From the NCBI GenBank assembly GCA_040954595.2, contig CM082576.2:5022001-5086000 (forward strand): a DNA stretch of 64,000 nucleotides, read 5' to 3'. Positions 52,888-62,600 of the stretch are shown here, one piece after another (position 1 is the first letter of the stretch; every line of letters starts with the position of its first letter). Source of the stretch: Balanoglossus misakiensis (taxonomy: Eukaryota; Hemichordata). Position numbers and translations under genes: made by a program. Under the pieces are notes generated by a model, which was given only the letters and a program-made list of their open reading frames with translations, was not told the DNA's origin and ran no database searches.

Positions 52888-55800
52888 CTATTAGAATAAA
52901 AAAAACTAATCATTTAGCTACTGTAACTGAAATGTCAGCAGAACTACGAGAATTTTCTGAGGGATTTAAAATGAATAAATGTTGAATACTCTGATTCTGG
53001 GTTCAAGTGTTTGTGCAATGGAAATCTAACCCATTTAAAGCAAACAAGAGAGATCTCAGTTCTTACTCAGGCAGTAGTTTTCAAATGATGAGCAAATTCT
53101 GTCTTGGAGTTTTTCAATCGGAATCACGTCTTCTAATCCTGGCCAGTCTGCAAAGAATAGCGAACATACGGAACCTAAATTGTCAGAAAGATTGTGTGTG
53201 TGTGTGCATATTTGACAACTATCATAATGTTGATTTTGAGATTTCAGAATATTATCATGCAGTGTGTTACAGTATGTTACACTGCAACTGAAATAGACGC
53301 TTTAGGAACACAACCAACCTTGTTTACATATATGTTCATATATGATTAAAAAGGCATGTCTAGGTCTTTTGATGGAACATAAGATATATACCGTACACAT
53401 AAAGAGAAATCTAAGGAACAAAATGTCAGTCACCTGTTGTTATCAGTTGCAAAGCACTGAGCAGTGCATTTTCAGTGTTGTCCAATTTCAGAGGTGACAA
53501 GGCTTCACCATACGTCTGCAATTGAGAGCTGAGAGCAGAGAACTGTGGAAACAACAGGATCACTTTCTGTCTCTCTTCTTCGGTCATCGAGAAGTAGTTG
53601 TACGTCCTCTTTGTTCTGTTGTAGTCTTTGGCCAGGATGGTCACCACAATTTGAAAGACGGCATTCTGCACCATGGTGATTTGATCGCTGATGGGAAAAG
53701 AGCGAAATCCTGGTGGGCAGAAATTGTATGAGGGAAACCTCATATTAGTATGTACTAGCTGCGTGACAGTTCAACAAGTTTAGGCATTTACAAAGCCATG
53801 ATGTGCAAACAATTTAGTTTCATTTTCCTTTGGGTTTCAACAGGTGTTTGCTCTGAAAATTTATGATAAGGTGTCCCATGTGAAGAGGGCTAGGAAAGCT
53901 GTTAATAAATAGTCAAAAACACATTGCAAGTTTATGGTTTGGACAGGTTTTCCATAATACTCACCAGGAAGTTTCTTGGCAAATTTCAAGACACAGTGGA
54001 CATGTTTAGAAAACAGTTTCATCATCTTCTCCCACAGTGTATTGGTTGTAATGGACCCCTCGGTTAGTCTTGGTATTGACGGCGACTGTGGAAAGACAAA
54101 GGCACAAATTCAGTCAAGATATGGACTGAAGAGGGCGCAGTCATCCAGAATATGCTTGCGTTTGTAAATCGTACAACATACAATGTACACCTTTATAAAT
54201 TAACCCAATCGAAAGACGACATTGACTGCCATGTCCACTGAAAACAGCCACTTGAATATTATATGATTGATCTTTTTGTGACAACACATACTTCGTATCT
54301 GATTGATTCCAATTCCTCCGCGGCTGACAGAACGGTTTCAATAAAAGAGGCCAACTGAGGATCTGCCACAGCCACTTGTGGTTTGAACGTCTGCGTTTCA
54401 TCATCATATGTCATCGGTGGCTGAGAAATTGAAATGAAGTTCCTTGAAACAAACGGCAACTCCTTCGCCGGTGTCAGTTCCTGTGTTTCCGCTTGGTCCC
54501 GTGCCAGAGGGACCGCGGTTTCCGGAATGTACTCGTTGGGGTCGGCAACCTGCTGGCCCACAAACAGATGACGGGTTTCCCAGGTAAATTCCCGTTCGTA
54601 TTTCACCGGCTGTTCGGGCTGCATGTGGCACAGCAACTCTTCCGTTATGTCAGGATCGTCCGCCGCGTCCGGATTTCCCTCAGTGTTGATATCGCAAGGC
54701 ACCACTCCACAGGGGTCTTCCGTAGGCATGATGATGTTGACGGGGCCTTCACGCACCAGAGGACTATGTGGTTCACTGGCTTCTGCATACTCCATTCTGT
54801 GAGGTGGTTGTGATGATGCAGTGGTTGAGGAGTGTGCAGCTCTGTATCTGTTCTGGGACGTCCTCCCTTGCCGACGTGCATGTGATGTAGAAGGCAGATG
54901 TGATCTCACTCTGGTCTGTGATTTAGACAGTCCCCGGCCCACACTCGGCTCCTTCATAGCATATGTGTCACCCAAATGCTCATAGTTCTCTGTTGCAGTA
55001 CTGTACATTGGTGACACCTCTGTGTTGAAATCCAGGCATTCAGTCTTACTGACATGAGACTGGTTGTAAGGCAGTTGTGAACTTACAGATGTTGCCACCC
55101 TACTAGGTGGCACTTCATTTGGATGTCTGAAATAGTGACTAGATGTAGAATCTGTCTGCGTCGCAATTCTTTCCTTGAAATCCTGCTGAGCTGTTCTCCC
55201 AGTCTGTGTATTTGCAACTGCGTCGCGTGAATAATGATACGCTGTTGCCTCAGCAGACTGAGATGATGATGAGGCATGTGTTTCTCTGTGTGGATGCTGT
55301 AGCAATCCCATGCTGGTTGGCGACGTGCCATCACTGTCACCTGTTGAGGTGCGACTTGTGCTGACGGCTTGACAGTCAGTGGTACCTGGCTCTGGTGCAG
55401 ATGCAAAGGTCCCACCAAAACCCAGTTTAGATGGTTGACACTTGTAGCCTACAGCTTCACTGTTACTCTCGTCAACTGCAACAACCCTAGCTGCATCACC
55501 CGACTGCGACGCCACTGACTGTCCGTGCCGGCAACTGCTGGAAGATCTGGAGCTGTCCTCCTCCTCCTCCTCTTCAGCTTTCACTGCCTCTGCATCTGAC
55601 TTGACTGTCTGGCCTTCAGCAACTTGATTTTTACAAGGTTTGAACATGTGCACATAGTGAAGATTCCCCTTCAGTATCTGCCGCTTGATGTGGATGGGTT
55701 GCCTACCTATTCTGCTGCCTGCAAAAAATACACGTACATCAAATAAGATGAGAGTACCGGTAAATTTATCGTGAAACAGCAACACAAGAAAGTTCACATT

Positions 55801-57436
55801 CTAAAGTTAAGTAGAAGTACCGGGTAATGCATAGGACAATCTTTCTTGCACCGAATTATTTAATTTTGACAGCTGCATACAATGTACCCCATATACCAGG
55901 AAGTATGCATGATCACGTGGGTGTCATGAAAATGTCCCACTGAAGAAAATCAAACTTAACACGGAGATTGGTTTTGTCTTTATGTCCTCCTCACCTTCAA
56001 CACACATTCCCACTGATAAGCACTTGCTGTACCTGCAGTATCGACACGTATTCCGTGTGCTGGATATGATCTGGCAATCTTTATTCCTTGGACACACATA
56101 GCAATCACTGTCTCTTTCCTTAATTGTTCTCCTGAAGAATCCCTACATGCATTGCAATCAGAAGAATGAACACAGAAGTAGCATGCTATCAAGACTTCAA
56201 AAGTTAACGGTCACCTAGATACACCCTTAAACCTTATATGGGCATATGTAAATTAGGAGTGATTCTATTCCTTTAACTGAATGTTTCTCACCATTCAGTG
56301 AGCTCTGAAAGTGATTTGAATTTAAAGTTGTGAAACTAAGAACAGAGGATATTATTTCTAGTAATAATGCTCTTCTTCATTCTGAAAGATATATCATCTT
56401 TGATTTGCTGGAGTGTATATACGCACCTTGCATCCTTCACAGGTTATAGCACCAAAATGAAATCCCGAGGATTCTGCACCACAAACTTCGCAAGGAATTT
56501 TGGAAAACGTCTGACTTGGAGTTTTGGATTCTGCTGTCCGTGCACCTGTTCTCATGAAATGCAGACATTTTGTTATAAATGTCAAATTTTCACCAGTAGT
56601 ATATATATTCTGTGGTTGGCCAGATTGAATCATTGTGAAATGGTCAAATGAATGGCAACAAATTTGCTACATCAGATCAGATCATTGACAACAAATTACA
56701 TTACTCTTACCTTTCCGAGCCATGCCAACTCTGGTACATTTCTGGAGTCTGCAAAACTGACACTGTGTTCTCGTTTCTTGGTTGATGACACAATCTTTGT
56801 TTTTAGGACACACATAAGTCACACATTCCCCACTCTTGTTTGGTTTGGTACTTCTGATAAAAAATTTCTGGAGAAAAATAAAGAGAGGTTATTGCAGTCA
56901 TCCAAGATCAAGATATAACATTTTTACCTGGGTTATTTTCACTAGTGGGCATGAGCAAACATACACTGTTACACGTGTGTGCACAATCTTATCATACCAT
57001 TGTGTTCTATGGATTTTTCAGCTACCATTAATGTTAGATATTAAAAAACCTTTTAACTCTGAAACTGTCAATTTTCAATCAGTTAAATTATACATTAATC
57101 ACAAAGTGGGTTATTAAATTTCTAATACAATGCAAAGAACAGCATTATTCAATCTGATATTACTTATTACTGATAAGAGTTTATAACTCGATGTTCCAAT
57201 CCAACTGTTCCATCCACATATCAATCCCACAGTCTCAAGAAAGATGCCAGTACACTACTTACTTTGCAGGCCTCGCATGCATATGTCCCAAGATGATACC
57301 CAGATGATAGATCGCCGCAAATCTGACATGGTATATCCGGTTTCCCTGGAAGTCGAATTCTGGCAGTAGACCCACCATTTCCTCCTTCGTTGGAACTACA
57401 TGCTATTTGAGGCACGCTGGTACCCATTCCACTCAT
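52721..57436 (-). CDS. 2DBD-NR: Nuclear receptor with two DNA-binding domains (2DBD-NR), complete
   Basis: A ligand-regulated-type transcription factor. Nine exons join in frame into 2670 nt (889 residues plus stop). DBD1 spans about 37-110: finger 1 Cys 37, 40, 54, 57; finger 2 Cys 78, 84, 94, 97; P-box CEACK. DBD2 spans about 129-205: finger 1 Cys 129, 132, 146, 149; finger 2 Cys 167, 173, 183, 186; P-box CEGCK, followed by a [13 protein letters not shown] extension. Residues ~200-650 form a long low-complexity hinge. The ligand-binding domain (about 655-889) shows helix 3 ([15 protein letters not shown]), the SDQITM signature and AF-2 helix LWNEIV (880-885). Two DBDs before one LBD, with CEACK in the first and CEGCK in the second, is the 2DBD-NR class described in Schistosoma, molluscs and Daphnia. 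Neighbours: FEZ head-to-head, Jagged tail-to-tail. Ligand and targets are unknown. Confidence 0.97.
53067..53147 (-). CDS. 2DBD-NR: 2DBD-NR exon 8: LBD helices 8 and 9
   Basis: 81 nt, phase 1 at both ends, acceptor TTCTTTGCAG, donor GTAAGA. It encodes [20 protein letters not shown], then FENYCL. The P-G-L-x-D-V...I-E-K-L-Q pattern after helix 8 is typical of nuclear receptor LBDs. Confidence 0.93.
53434..53709 (-). CDS. 2DBD-NR: 2DBD-NR exon 7: LBD helices 4 to 7
   Basis: 276 nt, phase 1 at both ends, donor GTGACT. It encodes [20 protein letters not shown], the LBD signature, and continues to [20 protein letters not shown], which corresponds to helices 6-8. Confidence 0.95.
53965..54085 (-). 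CDS. 2DBD-NR: 2DBD-NR exon 6: LBD helix 3
   Basis: 121 nt, from phase 0 to phase 1, acceptor GTCTTTCCACAG, donor GTGAGT. It encodes [20 protein letters not shown], then KKLPG: the helix 3 pattern of nuclear receptors just before the F-x-x-x-x-x-x-DQ signature. Confidence 0.94.
54292..55718 (-). CDS. 2DBD-NR: 2DBD-NR exon 5: C-terminal extension, long hinge and start of LBD
   Basis: 1427 nt, from phase 1 to phase 0, acceptor TATTTTTTGCAG, donor GTATGT; residues 200-675. It starts [13 protein letters not shown], the DNA-backbone-contacting extension after DBD2. Then comes a region rich in Ser, Thr, Gln and Glu, including an acidic run and polyserine (248-261), and finally [20 protein letters not shown], probably LBD helix 1. 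Most of the ~450 residues look disordered. VKAE followed by a glutamate run (245-253) and VKYE (571-574) fit SUMO-acceptor consensus sites. Confidence 0.95.
55995..56142 (-). CDS. 2DBD-NR: 2DBD-NR exon 4: DBD2 zinc finger 2
   Basis: 148 nt, from phase 0 to phase 1, donor GTGAGG. It encodes [40 protein letters not shown] and CLSVGMCVE. This is a canonical second finger, ending at the same T-box position and phase as exon 2. Confidence 0.96.
56427..56545 (-). CDS. 2DBD-NR: 2DBD-NR exon 3: DBD2 zinc finger 1
   Basis: 119 nt, from phase 1 to phase 0, donor GTGCGT. About 17 linker residues, then [20 protein letters not shown] and GCK. It ends exactly after the P-box Lys, the same place as exon 1 in DBD1. 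Confidence 0.96.
56711..56867 (-). CDS. 2DBD-NR: 2DBD-NR exon 2: DBD1 zinc finger 2
   Basis: 157 nt, from phase 0 to phase 1, donor GTAAGA. It encodes [26 protein letters not shown], then [19 protein letters not shown]. Cysteine spacing C-x5-C-x9-C-x2-C fits a nuclear receptor second finger. The GMARK end occupies the T-box position. Confidence 0.96.
56868..57262 (-). other. 2DBD-NR intron 1, between the fingers of DBD1
   Basis: 395 nt, GT-AG, ending in TTATTTTTCTCCAG on the minus strand. No other feature seen. All other receptor introns are shorter than 300 nt. Confidence 0.9.
57263..57436 (-). CDS. 2DBD-NR: 2DBD-NR exon 1: start codon and DBD1 zinc finger 1
   Basis: 174 nt, ending in phase 0 at a GTAAGT donor. 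The ATG at 57436-57434 is the first in frame, because TAA occurs 12 nt upstream in the same frame. It encodes a short Gly/Ser-rich A/B region of about 30 residues, then [20 protein letters not shown] and ACK. The exon stops exactly after the P-box Lys. Confidence 0.96.
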
Positions 57437-58073
57437 GATGGTACTTTATTGACGGATAGAAGTTCCATCAAAATACATCTAAAGCTAGGAGCACGGCCCA
57501 CTTTTTGGACAGCATGGATCTGTAGTGTTACAATAAATATAAACGTACTTTCAAACTATATAATAATATATAAGACACAGAATGTGGCTTGATTCTGCCT
57601 TTTGTCAAGATTTGTCGTTGAATAAACAGCAATAACAGCGTGATGATTGTCACATACTTAGTACGTCGTATTCAATTCAGTCACTGTAGCATTCAAGTTC
57701 AACGCAGTACGTACGGTTGTCTCGTAAACGGGTCATGTATGAACCAAGGATATGCTCGGCATGCATGAATTCCTGTAAGCTCCAGCCACGTACGTGAACT
57801 TATGCAAACACAAGCAAAACGGCGTGTCTCTCTCACGTTCCCCCTAGAAACCAAAGGATAAAGTCGGTCTTGACATTGTACACAGCGACGAGATGGCGGA
57901 ATAGACTCAATCGAGGTCGCGGCCGGTCACGAGGTCTAGGTCACACTCAGAACGCCATCACAAACTCCCCAGCTTGGTCAAATCAACTATTTACTCCCTA
58001 AGTGACAGAATCATTTACGTAGGTCATCTAAGGTGACGAGGTGTGGTTGCAGTTGCTGGACACGCTCAATCCA

Positions 58074-58123
<50 letters not shown>

Positions 58124-59320
58124 CCAAACGCACTGAGAATAAACCATGATTGGACTACTTTTTCTTACCAACTCTTCCTTTTAAATTGAATTTAAAATAC
58201 TGTTGCTTACCAATACCAATAGCATTGAGATCGGTAAAATTAACCCTTTGCATTTAGCCGAGCAATAGAGAAATAGCGATTTTTTGTTCGTTCTGGTTTG
58301 CCCAGTAGATAGCATTTACTGAGGAATTTTTTGAAATACTACTGAAAGTCCTTTGACGTCGCGTTTTTGGGATTTTTCATATTCATTCGTGCGAATTTCC
58401 CGAGGATAAAACTGTTTTGGTTTTAGGGACTGTTCAGAATTAACTTCCAGGAGGGGCGGAGCATTTTCAGGGGGACCACCCATTTTCTCCAAGAAAAATT
58501 AGGGGAGACCAGACAAACTTTTGTATACTTCCCCGGGTAAAAAAATAACGTCGATTCAAGAAAAGTCCACTTCGACGCCCCCTCATGGATTTTTTTGTGT
58601 TATTACTTTGTTTTCAGTGACGACAGCGCACGACAAGACAGGATATGCGACGAGGAAAATACTGAAGAAAACAAGCAGTTAATTACATTTCGCGCATCGT
58701 ATATTGATATTTTGTTGAAATGCGTAAACTTTATTGAGCGTATGGTTTTGTGCAACGTTGACAGGACAGTCAGACCCATCATTCTTTCATTTGAAACACT
58801 TTTTCCGAGTCAGTTTCTGTTTCATTTTTTCTTTCACTTCCCCAGGCTAGGCCTGCATGGATATGATTTACTTCCATGGCAAATAAACTAAACTTTCTTT
58901 TAAAAGAAAGAAAATAGTACCACTTTATAACAGAATCTGTAAATTTAGGCTGGACTGCATAAACCGTGACACAGAATACGACAATTCTGAAGTTTGCATT
59001 ACATCATCGAGAGAGACTGAGACTGAGACTAAATAAATCGAGCATTCTGCATTCCACGTGAAATGTGTAAGGAAATAGGAAATCTAATGTTGCGCATACT
59101 AAAATTTTGCTTAAAATGTCTCGATATGTGTTTTTTTTTACGTTTACTGATATTAAAATCATAATTGTGTGTCACAACTTCACTGCACGTAAAACCGTAA
59201 ATGTATATTTACATACTCGCGCGAAATCTCGCAAGTCACGATAGTGGCCTTTCCACTTACAAATGTACACAGATACACCATTCGCGATCGAGGAACGATA
59301 GGATGAAGGGAGACGGCAAA
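57437..59320. promoter_or_regulatory. Divergent intergenic region between 2DBD-NR (minus) and FEZ (plus)
   Basis: 1.88 kb between the two start codons. It contains a CpG-bearing block with an ATGGCGG (YY1-type) motif at 57893-57899, a pure GAT microsatellite (58074-58123), and GCGCGAAA (E2F-type) at 59219-59226, about 100 bp before the FEZ start. No TATA box is obvious. Both promoters should lie here, but transcription start sites cannot be read from the sequence. Confidence 0.6.
58074..58123. repeat. (GAT)n microsatellite
   Basis: About 50 bp, roughly 16 uninterrupted copies of ATG/GAT, between the two divergent promoters. Likely polymorphic in length. Confidence 0.95.
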
Positions 59321-59328
59321 ATGGCGGC
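59318..59328 (+). promoter_or_regulatory. YY1-type motif overlapping the FEZ start codon
   Basis: AAAATGGCGGC is an exact match to the YY1 consensus, with the ATG of the motif being the initiation codon. This arrangement is known from many metazoan genes with YY1 sites just downstream of the transcription start. Confidence 0.5.
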
Positions 59329-59634
59329 TCCACTGGCCAGCATAGAAGACGACGTGGAGCAGGATGGCCAAAATAATGATGAATGGCAGGACTTTCACGA
59401 CTTTAGGACATCGACCGATGTCCTAAATTCAAATGACCACCCACAGAACAGTTTTGACACGAAGGAAGACCTAAGTGTCGATAATTTCGAGGAAATGCGC
59501 TCTTTCTCGATCGAAGATCTTGTCAACAACTTTGACGAAAACCTGGCCAAATGTTTTCGCAACTACAACGAAAAGACGGAGAAGATAGCACCGGTTCAGA
59601 TCATGTCACAAGAAGATATCATGAAAAACTGCAA
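59321..59634 (+). CDS. FEZ: FEZ / UNC-76 family, first coding exon (partial gene)
   Basis: FEZ proteins are adaptors that link kinesin-1 to cargo and act in axon growth and fasciculation. The exon gives 104 codons plus 2 nt before a GTAAGT donor. I chose the ATG at 59321 because MAAPLASIEDD resembles the MEAPLVSLDEE start of human FEZ1 and it sits in a good context; an in-frame ATG at 59303 would add six residues. NDEWQDFHDF resembles the WQDFYEF of FEZ2. SIEDLVNNFDENL and CFRNYNEKTEKIAPV closely match the SMEDLVNEFDEKL...CFRNYNAKTENLAPV block of FEZ1. The remaining exons (coiled coil and conserved C-terminus) must lie to the right of the window. It is head-to-head with the receptor gene. Confidence 0.93.
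59402..59427 (+). repeat. Perfect 12-bp inverted repeat inside the FEZ exon
   Basis: TTTAGGACATCG and CGATGTCCTAAA are exact reverse complements separated by AC. They lie in codons for FRTSTDVLN. Confidence 0.95.
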
Positions 59635-62600
59635 GTAAGTATAACGGGAAACGTGATCTGAGGCATGGATTTAGTTGGCTGACCGGGGCCAGACGTATAC
59701 CTGTCTGTACATCTATCGCCTTGTTTCACGTAAACAGTGACCTGAAAGATGAGAAGGATGCGGATGCGTTTCTGTTGTCCGAACTTCCTACCTACACTCT
59801 TGTAATGTATTGTATGTGTACGGAAGCAGAGCTTCCCGTCTACAAATTATTGTCGCCGTCTTTTTTTTTCGGTTGTATTTAATCCTCTCAATATAAGACG
59901 CGGGACTGAAGTCTGGGAGACGCCCAAGTCATCATTTATTATTCGAGACACAGTAATAGTGTCAGAGCGAATGCTGTCTTGTAATTGGTTCAAATCGTAA
60001 GCAGAACAGTAATAGCTGTCAAGGCAGTAAAGCTAGCCTGAAAAGTTGCTTAATATTTAATGATTATCTGAGGCCACATCTAGGTTTCCTGCCATTTTCC
60101 GCGAATTCCGACAAAGTTTTCATTTTCATATCCAATGATGTCGAGGAGAACACCATCACTTTCAGGTGCTCCTGGAAAAAAAAATCCAGCAGGTTGAGTG
60201 TTGTGGCATTTGTATTGTTGTTTATCAATGTGGAGGAGAAAATAGCCAACCCCAAAATAAACAAGGAGGAAAACATCAAATTTAAAACATTTTTAAAAAT
60301 ACATTTTTAAAGTCATAAAAAATATCAGTATGTTGTGACTTTGATGCCTTGATAAAGCTTTTGATATTAAACCCAAAACACAGAATCTGCGTTAGTGTAA
60401 ATAATTATATGATCTCATTTCACAGTTCAAATAGTTATTGCAGTCAGAGGTATTATTGACATAATTAGGTAATAAAGGGGAAAGCTGTTAGCAGAAATAT
60501 TTCCTGTTATGTACCCCATAATTTCCTGTCTGTAAAGATCAATTTTGCCATGTCCATTAGGGCTATCTGAAGAAAAATCATTGATTGCTGTAATTAAACA
60601 TATTTGGTGGAACTTCCAGTTATTAATAATTACATGTTGATCTGATGTCGGCTGGAATTCATTTAAATTAAAAACCTGATGCTCTGTTGGGCGTATTGTC
60701 ATTTCCAGCCATTTGTGTGGCTTTGTCTCTCTGTTTATTTTTTTTTCTTCTTCACATGACAAATTATTCATAGTGAATAATGATTCATTATAAATAATAT
60801 AGAAACATAATAATTGGAATTCTTGAATTGCTATTCTCCCCGGTAATTTCTTATACAGTATCAACTAATTTTCACAACAATAAGTTTAATTATGTTAATG
60901 ATTTACTATTGTTTTGTAATGGAACTTTGGCCAATATGTGCAATTGGTTCTTTCTTGATAATATCACAGACATTCAAGGACTTGTTTGTATGCTATTAAA
61001 ATAACAGTTATTAGTTTACGTAATTGATGCTATCATGATAATAATACATTGTACAATTAATCACCACTCCATGACAGCATTGTTTCGAAAAAGGAGAAAT
61101 TTGTGATTAAAGCCAGAGAAATAATACATTGGTAATGGTATAATGAACCTTGGATTTATATTTGTTGAATCACCACAGTATTAAAACTAGTTATAGATTT
61201 GGAGACTTGCTGAACGGACTACACTGTTCCTGTATTGAGCTAATTCACCCTGAAGTTTGTTTAGTTCAATCAAGGACAAGGCCTTGAGTGAACGAAAATA
61301 CAATTATCAGTCTTTTGTTGGTGGGACAAGTTACTGCTCGATGGAATGAAAACATTAGTAGATTGGCAGCTGCTGAGGTAGTTGACGGCTGTGCTCAAAA
61401 ATCATGCATTTACTGTTGTCACATTGTCATGTTGGTATTGGAATTTGAAACATCTATTCCAGTGAAGCGGTAAATGATACTTGCGGATTTGGTAGTTGGT
61501 TGTTCAAAACAACAGTATCACATGGTCACACAGTGAAAAGACGGGTGCCAGCTTTGTCTGTCAAAGTCTTTAATACCAGCCATTCTTTGCAAACGAAGCA
61601 AAAATAAGCTGGGTGGCCACGTAGCCTTCATAGTAACAATGCCATAACATGGGCAGTAACGTGAGCTAAACGTTTTTGTAGTTTTTCATCACATACATTC
61701 TGTTCGATATATACACTGTAAATATTCAGACTGATATTTTGTGACAGAAAAACTAAAAAAATGTGAAAAAGTTGAACCAGTTCTAACTACAAAGACAAAA
61801 CTTTGAGAGACGGAGAAGTTATTTATCAAGGTTACATAATCTCTTCATCTTAAGTCTTACTACAGTTGTCGATTTTTTTACCCACAATCCAATTGTGATT
61901 AATTGTAGTGTGATTTGACCCCTGGCTTTAAGTAAAAGCTAGGGAGAATTGTGGCAGGTAATTTTGGTCGTTTGTTTTCTTGCAGAAATCTGAGTTACTA
62001 AATTTTCTGATTGCAAAAGCGTTAGGTCGTTTTACCATAGCAGATAGAAGAGTGATAATGTGAAGTATCTGTTGAGATAGCGAGAGCGAGCCTGCTGGAG
62101 AAAGTTAATTTACTCGTAGATGTATGCACATATATCTTCCACTGTGTTAGCTTCAACAAATAGGCCAACTCCCATTCATAAATCAAGCCTAGTGAAAGCA
62201 CTAGGCACCAGGTTAAACCAGGTATACTAAGTACGTGCATGCTCTTTTTGCTGAGCGTATTTTGCATCTAGGATATAATCTAATAATCTAGTTGCTACAG
62301 TGCGATAGTTACTGTGTGATTAATATTCTGTTGACTTCACACACGTAGAGAAGATTTCTGTCATTGTCACATTTACGGCTTTTAGTGCGTCAGACCTCTA
62401 GGATGTATCTAGGCAAGAAAATGCTAGACACTTCCACAAATATGAAAAAGCAAAGCGCGAGTTGTTGAGTCGCACTCTCAGAGTTTATTAATAATAGGCA
62501 TGCAGGGAAACCGGAGCAAAAGTCATCAATTCATCATCTTTTACCTGTCAGGTCCACTACACTTGCCTATTCATGGGTATCCAGGAGACAGTTTTCAGAA

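Noticed and set aside
54404-55418. Several long frames overlapping the receptor hinge exon
   Set aside because: All are in other frames of the 1.43-kb hinge exon, whose minus-strand frame joins DBD2 to the LBD in correct phase.
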